From Flavobacteriaceae bacterium (GTDB lineage: Bacteria; Bacteroidota; Bacteroidia; Flavobacteriales; Flavobacteriaceae), in NCBI GenBank assembly GCA_030625995.1, contig DAOUPU010000098.1, positions 1 to 8,480 of the forward strand: a stretch of 8,480 nucleotides of DNA, read 5' to 3'. The translations under genes were made by a program, and so were the position numbers. The notes under the pieces were generated by a model. It was not told the DNA's origin and ran no database searches. It was given only the letters and a program-made list of their open reading frames with translations. Below, piece by piece: positions 1 to 5,924 of this stretch (the stretch's first letter is position 1; each line of letters opens with the position of its first letter).

Positions 1-1127
1 ATGGCTTCACCATTTGTTCTTAACCATTTACCTGTTTCTTCCAATCTTTCCACACTTGGTTCAGGAATTAATCCTTCTGCAGTTGGCCCCACATTCAACA
101 GATAGTTACCTCCTTTTGCCGTTACATCGATCAGGTTATGAACCAGAACAGTTGCCGATTTCCAGTTGTGATCATTTTTCTTGAAGCCCCAGGTATCGTT
201 CATTGTCATACAGGATTCCCAATCTAAAGTAGAAGCATTTTCTAAAATTTCTTGTTCAGGTGTTCCAAAGTCTCCTGCATACTTCCCCTCTTCTTTATTC
301 ATGCCTTGCATTCCATCACGTCCCTTATCTACACGATTATTTATCAAAATGTCCGGTTTTAAAGTTCGTACGTACTGGTATATTTCCAGGCCTTGTTCAT
401 GGGTATACTCGCCAACCCATTCACCATCAAACCAAAGAATATCTGGATCATAATTATCTATTAATTCCTTTAGTTGAGGTTTCATATATGTTTCCAAATA
501 ATTTGCAAAGTGCGAATTATTGTCTTCCCTTTTATTTGGATCATCTTTTAAATAGGAATATGCCTGAGCGTCAGTATGATGCCAATCCATGATGGAATGG
601 TATAGTCCAAATTTAATTCCTTGCGCTTTACAAGCTCTGGAAAGTTCCTTTAAAATGTCTTTACCATATGGGGCAAAATCAACGATATCATACGCAGATA
701 CCTTGGAATCCCAAATTGCAAATCCATCGTGATGTTTTGAGGTAATTACAAGGTATTTCATTCCTGCATCCACAATAATTTTTACCCAGGCATCAGCGTC
801 AAATTTTACGGGATCAAATTGCTTGGCAAATTTCTCATATTCCTCTTTTGGAATCTGTCCTCTTTGCTGAATCCATTCTCCAATTCCTTCAATTGCTTTT
901 CCGTTGTACTCTCCTGCAGGGACAGAATAAACTCCCCAATGAATAAACATCCCAAACCGTGTATCTCTCCACCATTCCATTCGCTCATCGAAAGCTATAT
1001 CCGTTTCTTCCATATAATTTACAGTTTCAATGACTTTTTCAACTTTTTGTTCTTTTTGTGATTGACAAGAAACCAATAATAACAGAGTCATAGTAATTGT
1101 CGAAAATTTCCAAAAATTATTTTTCAT
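1..1127 (-). CDS. GH29 alpha-L-fucosidase, lipoprotein (3' end outside window)
   Basis: Exo-acting alpha-L-fucosidase that would release terminal L-fucose from oligosaccharides in the periplasm or at the cell surface. I translated it by hand from ATG 1127; 375 codons are visible and the frame is still open at base 1. Seen: a hydrophobic N-terminus ending in a lipobox LLVSC (Cys21), then the GH29 signatures WWRDTRFGMFIHWG (residues 52-65) and KHHDGFAIWDS (131-141). The motif LWFDGEW (231-237) carries the family's catalytic nucleophile Asp, here Asp234. GH29 enzymes usually have about 430-600 residues, so most of the catalytic domain is here and a C-terminal part is missing. The start overlaps the stop of the upstream lactonase gene as ATGA, suggesting translational coupling: the enzyme releasing fucose is made together with one consuming it. 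Family assignment is firm; linkage preference cannot be read. Confidence 0.95.
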   Translation of the reverse strand, partial: MKNNFWKFSTITMTLLLLVSCQSQKEQKVEKVIETVNYMEETDIAFDERMEWWRDTRFGMFIHWGVYSVPAGEYNGKAIEGIGEWIQQRGQIPKEEYEKFAKQFDPVKFDADAWVKIIVDAGMKYLVITSKHHDGFAIWDSKVSAYDIVDFAPYGKDILKELSRACKAQGIKFGLYHSIMDWHHTDAQAYSYLKDDPNKREDNNSHFANYLETYMKPQLKELIDNYDPDILWFDGEWVGEYTHEQGLEIYQYVRTLKPDILINNRVDKGRDGMQGMNKEEGKYAGDFGTPEQEILENASTLDWESCMTMNDTWGFKKNDHNWKSATVLVHNLIDVTAKGGNYLLNVGPTAEGLIPEPSVERLEETGKWLRTNGEA

Positions 1128-1960
1128 TTTTTAAGATTTAAATTATAAAAATTATTTGCATTTCCTCCCATGATCATTGCCTTGTCTTCTGATGAATAAT
1201 TGGCCATATATTCGTTGAGAATTTCCAGTTGTTTTTCATATTCTGCGGCTAATAAGCAAACCGGCCAATCGGATCCGTACAGAATTCTATCAGGCCCAAA
1301 AGCATTGAATATTACGTCCAGATATTTGGTAAAATCTTCTTTCTTCCAATTTTTCCAGTCTGCTTCTGTAACCAACCCTGAAGCTTTACAGAATACATTT
1401 TGTGATTTGGCTAAATCCTTCATGTTTTTTTTCCAGGCAACCATTTTTCCATTTTTAATAGTTGGTTTTGCCATATGGTCGATAATAAATTTTTGAAAAG
1501 GGAATTTATTTACCAATGGTATGGCAGCAGGTAATTGTTGTGGTAGAACCAGAATATCATATGTTAACCCAAATTGTGTCAACAAAGAAATACCATGCTG
1601 AAATTTTTCTCCCAGCATAAAATCATCCGGTTCTGACTGAACAATGTGTCGAACACCCTTTAGTAAATTATTAGCACTATAATGTGTTAACCTTTCCTCA
1701 ATATTATCTGCTCGAAGATCAACCCATCCAACAACTCCTTTTATAAAAGAATTATTTTTAGCCAGACCCAATAAAAATTCTGTTTCATGCTCCGACTGAT
1801 CTGCTTGAATTGCTATACAGCCGTCGACATCATTTTTTTCTAAAACAGGGGCAAGATCTTTTGGTAAAAAATCTCTACGGATAGCTTTCATGTTCTCCCC
1901 GATCCACCCATCTCTAACGGGATCATATTTCCAAAAATGTTGATGTGCATCAATTTTCAT
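1124..1960 (-). CDS. Amidohydrolase-family sugar lactonase, probable L-fuconolactonase
   Basis: Predicted cytoplasmic lactonase of the amidohydrolase_2 / COG3618 group, which opens L-fucono-lactone to L-fuconate as step two of the non-phosphorylating fucose route. Seen: 278 residues, no signal peptide, start DAHQHFWKYDP with the metal-binding His6-x-His8 pair, DHMAKP (161-166, with Asp161-His162), CKASGL (191-196) and the family's C-terminal GSDWPVC (229-235, Asp231 being the expected catalytic metal ligand). Length and motifs match known fuconolactonases and close relatives acting on rhamnono- or galactono-lactones. The fucose choice rests on context: a GH29 fucosidase overlaps it downstream (ATGA at 1124-1127) and a probable diketo-deoxyfuconate hydrolase lies upstream in the same direction. 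It starts 71 nt after the GH18 stop. The family call is secure; the substrate is inferred. Confidence 0.88.
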   Translation of the reverse strand: MKIDAHQHFWKYDPVRDGWIGENMKAIRRDFLPKDLAPVLEKNDVDGCIAIQADQSEHETEFLLGLAKNNSFIKGVVGWVDLRADNIEERLTHYSANNLLKGVRHIVQSEPDDFMLGEKFQHGISLLTQFGLTYDILVLPQQLPAAIPLVNKFPFQKFIIDHMAKPTIKNGKMVAWKKNMKDLAKSQNVFCKASGLVTEADWKNWKKEDFTKYLDVIFNAFGPDRILYGSDWPVCLLAAEYEKQLEILNEYMANYSSEDKAMIMGGNANNFYNLNLKK

Positions 1961-1979
1961 TGTTTTGTATTATGATAAT

Positions 1980-2003
1980 GGCACTCCATTCAATAGGAGT
2001 TCC
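1980..2003. repeat. Small imperfect hairpin between GH18 and lactonase genes
   Basis: An inverted repeat with arms 1980-1987 and 1996-2003, 7 of 8 positions complementary (core ACTCC/GGAGT), and an 8-nt loop. It lies in the 71-nt gap between the GH18 stop and the lactonase start. There is no T-run beside it on the coding (minus) strand, so it does not look like an intrinsic terminator. It may be an mRNA processing or stability structure, or chance. Confidence 0.35.
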
Positions 2004-2031
2004 AATCTAAAATATTTTATAATTACTCCAA

Positions 2032-3201
2032 TCATGTCGAAGGATTTGAATCATCCGGATCATCTCTATTATTAACATATCCTATTGGAGCTTCACAGGA
2101 TTGAAAAGGATACATCAGGTTACCGAGTCCATCACCGTCATTATCTTTATAAAATGTTTTTATTTCACTGGTTCCACATCCACTTGAATTAACTGTTTGA
2201 TCAATAGCCGCTAATAATGACAGATCATTAAATGCATCCTGACCTAATTCCCATATCATTATACCATTTGCTTTTTGTAGAGCGAGTTTGCTCTTTTCAA
2301 CAATTGTAGGAATTCCGTTATAATAAAGAAGGCCAACCTCATCTAAATAGGCATATTCAGAATTTAAGCTTATAATAAATTCATAGGTTAATGCCTTAAA
2401 ATCAGAAGGATCAAAATCTCTACCATAAAATGGAACTCCAAGTACTAATTTTTCCTTGGTTATCCCTTTTTGAAAGGTCCAAAAATCCAGAGCATTTTCC
2501 GCCAGAGAGTAGGGAGAGTGCTGACCGGGATCGTTTGGTCGCCATGGTCCGGTGGCATCATAGGCCATAATATTGATAAAATCAAAACTATTTAAAGTTT
2601 TGTTTGTGATGACCGCATCTAAATAGGTTGGTGTAAGTGCGGCAGTTATTGCCAGGCCTTTGGAATGCAGTTGATCTTTTAATTCCTGAACAAACAAATT
2701 ATAATCGGCCCCTAATGACGTTATCAGAGATCCCTCAATATCAACATCAATACCATCAAGTTTATTGGCAATTACAAAATTCACCATTCGCAAAATGCAT
2801 TCCTTTCTATAGGTACTGGACAGGTATTTTTCCCAATGATCTCCGGTATCTCCTCCTCCGGCTATAGATAATAATACTTTAGTATTTGTGGTTTTAATTT
2901 TTTGAACTATCGGTAATACAGATTCACCATTTCCAACTACCAAATTCCCTGAAGCGTCTAAATTCCCGAAGGCCAAATTCACATAAGTAACCTGGTCGAA
3001 GTTGATATTATCCACCAGTGAAAATCTATAGTATGGCAGGTATCCAACTACTTTAAAAGAAAGGTCCTCTTCATAGATATCAATGAGAGGTTCCTCAATA
3101 TCTATTTCAATTTCAGAAACATCACAGCTAATTGTCACAAGAAAACTTAAGATTAATAAATAATTAAAAGCTGCTGACAAAAGGTTCCTGGTTCGAATCA
3201 T
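2032..3201 (-). CDS. GH18 chitinase/ENGase-like lipoprotein with Asp-rich MopE-like tail
   Basis: Exported glycoside hydrolase family 18 enzyme; the family cleaves beta-1,4 GlcNAc linkages (chitin or the chitobiose core of N-glycans) by substrate-assisted catalysis. Seen in 389 residues: lipoprotein signal with LVTISC (Cys26); a strongly acidic linker (10 Asp/Glu among residues 27-46); barrel start VGYLPYYRF (52-60); LLSIAGGG (110-117); the complete catalytic motif DGIDVDIE (149-156) with acid Glu156; IMAYDATGPW (211-220); and the late-barrel Trp in GIMIWELG (313-320). Residues about 350-385 (FYKDNDGDGLGN ... CEAPIGYVNNRDDPDD) resemble the Asp-rich, calcium-binding-like MopE repeat common at C-termini of Bacteroidota exported proteins, but the usual NTDCDD cysteine is replaced. 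The start lies 6 nt after the sulfatase stop, so they are co-transcribed. All catalytic residues are present; whether the substrate is chitin-like, N-glycan or something else is open. Confidence 0.9.
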   Translation of the reverse strand: MIRTRNLLSAAFNYLLILSFLVTISCDVSEIEIDIEEPLIDIYEEDLSFKVVGYLPYYRFSLVDNINFDQVTYVNLAFGNLDASGNLVVGNGESVLPIVQKIKTTNTKVLLSIAGGGDTGDHWEKYLSSTYRKECILRMVNFVIANKLDGIDVDIEGSLITSLGADYNLFVQELKDQLHSKGLAITAALTPTYLDAVITNKTLNSFDFINIMAYDATGPWRPNDPGQHSPYSLAENALDFWTFQKGITKEKLVLGVPFYGRDFDPSDFKALTYEFIISLNSEYAYLDEVGLLYYNGIPTIVEKSKLALQKANGIMIWELGQDAFNDLSLLAAIDQTVNSSGCGTSEIKTFYKDNDGDGLGNLMYPFQSCEAPIGYVNNRDDPDDSNPST

Positions 3202-3207
3202 AGTAAA

Positions 3208-4641
3208 TTATAGCTTAGTTTCATAAATCGATTTTAGATCAAGTTCATCTCCCATAGTCCCTTGTAGTTGAATTAGCTCTTTAAAAAGGGTTTTTAATTT
3301 CTTTGAATTTGCAGGGTCAGAAGAGATGTCATTTAATTCTAAAGGGTCATTTTCCAGATCAAAGAGCAAAACTTTTTGGGATTTAGGATAAACTATTAAT
3401 TTATAATTATTTTTTCTGATCATCCGTTGTGACCCTTTTTCATAAGTACCATAAATAGCTTCATAATTACTTTTTGTCCGGGTTTCATTTGCCAAGTTCA
3501 TGAGACTGTTAAATTCTATATATTCCGGTTTTTCTATCTCTGCAATTTCTAATGTTGTTGCCATGACATCCTGTAAATATACATCTGCTTCTATTTTTTT
3601 TCCTTTGGGGATATTTGGCCCTACAACCATAAGAGGAACTCTCATGCTATGATCGAACATATTCTGTTTCCCCATAAGGCCGTGCTCGCCGCAGGCCAGG
3701 CCATGGTCGGAGGTAAAGAAGATATATGTATTCTCCTTTAGTCCTTTTTTAGCTAATGCATCCAGAATATCTTTTATTTGATCATCTAAATGAGAGGTAA
3801 TGGCATAATATTCCTGCCGGTTCACTTTTACCGAATATTCTGTCCTTGGAAAAGGCGCCAATTTTTCGTCTCTCAGATTTTGATCTGCTCCCATTGTTTC
3901 CGCATAAGGATAGGTTGGCATATAACTTTCCGGAACGGCAATATTTTCCAAAGGATACATGTCTACATATTCCTTGGGCGATTGCCTGGGGTCATGAGGC
4001 GCATTAAAAGCGATATACATAAAAAATGGTTTTTCTTTTAGCGCAGCACTGTCAATAAAGGAAAGGGCATCATCTTTTACCACTTCACTCCAGTGTTTGC
4101 CTCCTTTCCAATAGCCTCCAAATTCTTTTTTCCAGGGTTGCCATAATGTATCATTAACATTTTGTGGTCTGTTATATCCTTCTGGTGTATCCCAGGGCAT
4201 TCCACGGAGTACATGACCAACATGGTTAAAAATATCTTTTGGCTTTGCATTTACATGCCACTTACCTGTCATATAAGTATCATAACCAGCTGTTTGCATT
4301 AATTTAGGCCAGGTTTTATCGATATCTTCATTCTTAGAATAATGATCAGAAATTTGTTGTGCTCTCCATATGGAGCGCCCACTAATTAACATCGCTCTTG
4401 AGGCAACACAAACAGCACCATTCCATCCGCCCATATTGTACGCGTGGGTAAAGGTTATTCCTTCTTCTGCCAATTTATCCATAGTTGGCGTAATAATTTC
4501 GTCATTTCCCAGAGCATGTACGGCTTTAAAACTCTGGTCATCGGAAAACAAGAAAATAATATTTGGTTTTTCCTCTTTACACCCAATAATAAAGAGAAGA
4601 AATATTGCATTTAAATATATTAAATACTTCAACTGATTCAT
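3208..4641 (-). CDS. Family S1 (formylglycine) sulfatase, CVASR type, lipoprotein
   Basis: Exported sulfatase hydrolysing sulfate esters on a glycan. Seen in 477 residues: signal peptide with lipobox FIIGC (Cys21), followed by KEEK, which resembles the Lys-(Asp/Glu)2 surface-export signal described in Flavobacteriia lipoproteins; metal ligands in FLFSDDQ (Asp34-Asp35); the activation motif C78-V-A-S-R82 within CVASRAMLISGR; TGKWHV after it; and TSDHG plus GKQNMFDHSMRVP near the C-terminus, the usual S1 metal and sulfate-binding segments. The motif is CxAxR rather than the commoner CxPxR; this is a tolerated variant. Cys78 must be oxidised to formylglycine by a maturase not encoded here. The central region (about residues 125-270) differs greatly from the other sulfatase of the window, so the two probably act on different sulfate positions. 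S1 subfamily and regiospecificity cannot be read. A 298-nt spacer precedes it; GH18 follows after 6 nt. Confidence 0.92.
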   Translation of the reverse strand: MNQLKYLIYLNAIFLLFIIGCKEEKPNIIFLFSDDQSFKAVHALGNDEIITPTMDKLAEEGITFTHAYNMGGWNGAVCVASRAMLISGRSIWRAQQISDHYSKNEDIDKTWPKLMQTAGYDTYMTGKWHVNAKPKDIFNHVGHVLRGMPWDTPEGYNRPQNVNDTLWQPWKKEFGGYWKGGKHWSEVVKDDALSFIDSAALKEKPFFMYIAFNAPHDPRQSPKEYVDMYPLENIAVPESYMPTYPYAETMGADQNLRDEKLAPFPRTEYSVKVNRQEYYAITSHLDDQIKDILDALAKKGLKENTYIFFTSDHGLACGEHGLMGKQNMFDHSMRVPLMVVGPNIPKGKKIEADVYLQDVMATTLEIAEIEKPEYIEFNSLMNLANETRTKSNYEAIYGTYEKGSQRMIRKNNYKLIVYPKSQKVLLFDLENDPLELNDISSDPANSKKLKTLFKELIQLQGTMGDELDLKSIYETKL

Positions 4642-4939
4642 CTGTTTCTGTTTTTATAGCTAATATTCAATTTATTAGTTTTGTCATAATTTTTGCTGAA
4701 AATGCAAAAAATTCCGCCAAAACACACCGTGTTCTTAGTTCTATATCCTGCCCTTCGGGCAGGTTTACCAATATTTCGCTCCGATGGAGCTATAATGATT
4801 ATAATCGGGATTAGGGATGTTACAAATTCCTTTAAAATAAGTATTCCCAAGTATTCTTAAAGATTATATTAATCATGTCAGTTTCATTTTTTTACAAATT
4901 TGATGACCCTACTATTTCTAGCAGGTTTTCCATTATTTT
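4642..4939. other. 298-nt intergenic spacer with REP-like hairpins
   Basis: Non-coding gap between the FAH-family stop and the sulfatase start. Its middle (about 4721-4801) is a run of short palindromes described separately. The rest is AT-rich. The only long frame, on the minus strand at 4638-4850, has a TTG start, reads through the palindromes and ends in a low-complexity basic tail, so I do not call it a gene. No convincing promoter of the Bacteroidota TTTG / TAnnTTTG type was found, although the spacer is large enough to hold one for the downstream sulfatase-GH18-lactonase-fucosidase genes. Confidence 0.6.
4721..4801. repeat. Cluster of REP-like palindromes
   Basis: Three GC-rich hairpins stand in a row: AACAC-acc-GTGTT (4721-4733), CCTGCCC-ttc-GGGCAGG (4747-4763, perfect 7-bp stem) and GCTCC-gat-GGAGC (4778-4790). 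They are followed by a small AT palindrome, ATAAT-g-ATTAT (4792-4802 region). The GC-rich stems contrast with the AT-rich surroundings. Such clustered palindromes resemble repetitive extragenic elements scattered in Bacteroidota genomes. None is followed by a T-run on the coding strand. They could act as mRNA 3'-end stabilisers for the FAH-family message or be immobile relics. Confidence 0.6.
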
Positions 4940-5797
4940 TTACTCTGAGTATGCTTTGCACTTCTGTTTTGAGGTTCCTAAACCATCAATTCCTAACTCA
5001 ACAACATCTCCGGCGTTTAAATATTTTGGAGGTTTAAATCCTAATCCAACTCCGAATGGTGTACCTGTTGAGATAATATCACCTGGTAATAAGGTCATAA
5101 ATTGACTGATATAACTAACCACTTCCTGAATATTAAAAATAAAATCTGAGGTAGAACTATTTTGTACTGTTACCCCATTGAGCTTCAACCATAAATTTAA
5201 ATTATTAGGATCTTTTATTTCATCTTTTGTTGCGATAAAGGGACCAATAGGAGCGAAGGTATCACAACTTTTACCTTTAACCCATTGCCCTTCTTTTTCC
5301 AATTGAAATTCTCGTTCACTATAATCGTTATGCAAAACATATCCGGCTATATGATCCGAGGCATTTTCTTCACTTACATACGACGCTTTTTTACCAATAA
5401 CAATAGCCAGTTCAACTTCCCAATCTGTTTTTACACTTCCTTTAGGAATAATTAAATTATCATTAGGACCAACAATTGCAGAGGTAGCTTTAAAGAATAA
5501 GACAGGTTCTTTAGGTACTCCCATACCACTCTCAGCCGCATGTTGTGCGTAATTTAAGCCCACGCAAACAATTTTAGACGGACGAACCAATGGAGCTCCT
5601 AATCTCACATCATTACCGATAGTTGGACACTGAGAAGCATTTTCTTCCAACCATGTCTTTAAATCTTCAAGACCATCTCCCCCAAAAAAAGTTTCTGTAT
5701 AGTCCTGACCAAAACCACTTACATCTATTTTTCTTCCATCCTTTAATTGAACTCCCGGTTTTTCTTGGCCAATAGCTCCAAATCGTATTAGTTTCAT
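4940..5797 (-). CDS. FAH-family hydrolase, probable 2,4-diketo-3-deoxy-L-fuconate hydrolase
   Basis: Cytoplasmic fumarylacetoacetate hydrolase-family enzyme expected to split 2,4-diketo-3-deoxy-L-fuconate into pyruvate and L-lactate, the last step of the non-phosphorylating fucose route. Seen, numbering from ATG 5797 (285 residues): N-terminus MKLIRFGAIGQEKPG, typical of this sugar-acid branch; VCVGLNYAQHAAES (77-90); DWEVELAIVIG (125-135) with Glu127 and Glu129; and HNDYSERE (156-163) with Asp158. The spacing of these two Glu and the Asp fits the E-x-E...D metal site of the family. GKSCDTFAPIGP (175-186) and PGDIISTGTPFGVG (238-251) follow. A longer frame exists to a TTG at 5821, but its extra eight residues (MKNNKYKH if TTG is read as Met) are unlike the family, so ATG 5797 is chosen. 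Fumarylpyruvate or acylpyruvate hydrolase is an alternative; the neighbouring lactonase and fucosidase favour fucose. Palindromes with the same stem flank it on both sides. Confidence 0.87.
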   Translation of the reverse strand: MKLIRFGAIGQEKPGVQLKDGRKIDVSGFGQDYTETFFGGDGLEDLKTWLEENASQCPTIGNDVRLGAPLVRPSKIVCVGLNYAQHAAESGMGVPKEPVLFFKATSAIVGPNDNLIIPKGSVKTDWEVELAIVIGKKASYVSEENASDHIAGYVLHNDYSEREFQLEKEGQWVKGKSCDTFAPIGPFIATKDEIKDPNNLNLWLKLNGVTVQNSSTSDFIFNIQEVVSYISQFMTLLPGDIISTGTPFGVGLGFKPPKYLNAGDVVELGIDGLGTSKQKCKAYSE

Positions 5798-5813
5798 GTG
5801 TTTATATTTATTG
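5791..5813 (-). repeat. Direct repeat copy A: start region of the FAH-family gene
   Basis: A 23-nt segment covering the ATG (5797-5795), the next bases and 16 nt of upstream leader of the FAH-family gene. It matches 5899-5921 at 21 of 23 positions in the same orientation. The two copies are offset by 108 nt and bracket a perfect GC-rich hairpin. Confidence 0.75.
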
Positions 5814-5858
5814 TTTTTCAATGGTCACATGGAACTCCCAAATAATCATTCCCTTACT

Positions 5859-5876
5859 GCCTGCCGGTAGGCAGGC
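5859..5876. repeat. Perfect REP-like palindrome GCCTGCC/GGCAGGC
   Basis: Perfect 7-bp inverted repeat (5859-5865 and 5870-5876) around a GGTA loop, in the 127-nt gap between the sulfatase stop and the FAH-family start. It shares the core stem CCTGCC/GGCAGG with the palindrome at 4747-4763 on the other side of the FAH gene. No T-run follows it on the minus strand (AGTAAGGG follows), so it is not a standard intrinsic terminator. Confidence 0.7.
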
Positions 5877-5890
5877 GTGAGAAGCTTTTA

Positions 5891-5905
5891 TTATGCTCGT
5901 TTCAT
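5891..5905 (-). pseudogene. Ghost translation start: 4-codon ORF (MKRA) in a duplicated leader
   Basis: On the minus strand an ATG at 5905 sits in a near-copy of the FAH gene's own start context, 19 nt after the stop of the upstream sulfatase gene, which is a good operonic distance. It reads only ATG AAA CGA GCA before two consecutive TAA stops. It may be the relic of a gene start left by a duplication or deletion, or a leader-like mini-ORF. I favour a relic; nothing shows that it is translated. Confidence 0.35.
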
Positions 5906-5921
5906 GCGTTTATTTTTATTG
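5899..5921 (-). repeat. Direct repeat copy B: duplicated FAH start region
   Basis: Second copy of the 23-nt segment at 5791-5813, with two substitutions. It lies 3 nt downstream of the sulfatase stop codon (5925-5927) and includes an ATG at 5905-5903. After about ATGAAAC the two copies diverge, so only the leader and the first codons are duplicated. Confidence 0.75.
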
Positions 5922-5924
5922 ACT

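Noticed and set aside
181..592. Two overlapping plus-strand frames of 90 and 110 residues
   Set aside because: They lie antisense inside the clearly conserved GH29 gene, without domain features; shadows of the real coding strand.
806..988. Minus-strand 60-residue frame within the fucosidase region
   Set aside because: It overlaps the N-terminal GH29 sequence in another reading frame; GH29 motifs run uninterrupted through this stretch in the main frame.
4638..4850. 70-residue minus-strand frame in the spacer before the CVASR sulfatase
   Set aside because: It uses a TTG start, runs straight through three palindromes, contains a low-complexity Ile run and a basic Asn/Lys tail, and has no recognisable motif; better explained as repeat DNA.
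5798..5821. Extended N-terminus of the FAH-family protein from a TTG codon at 5821
   Set aside because: The eight extra residues do not fit the family start, and an ATG at 5797 begins exactly at the conserved MKLIRFG sequence.
4721..5876. CRISPR array from repeated palindromes
   Set aside because: The palindromes differ in sequence, are irregularly spaced and there are no uniform repeat-spacer units or cas genes.
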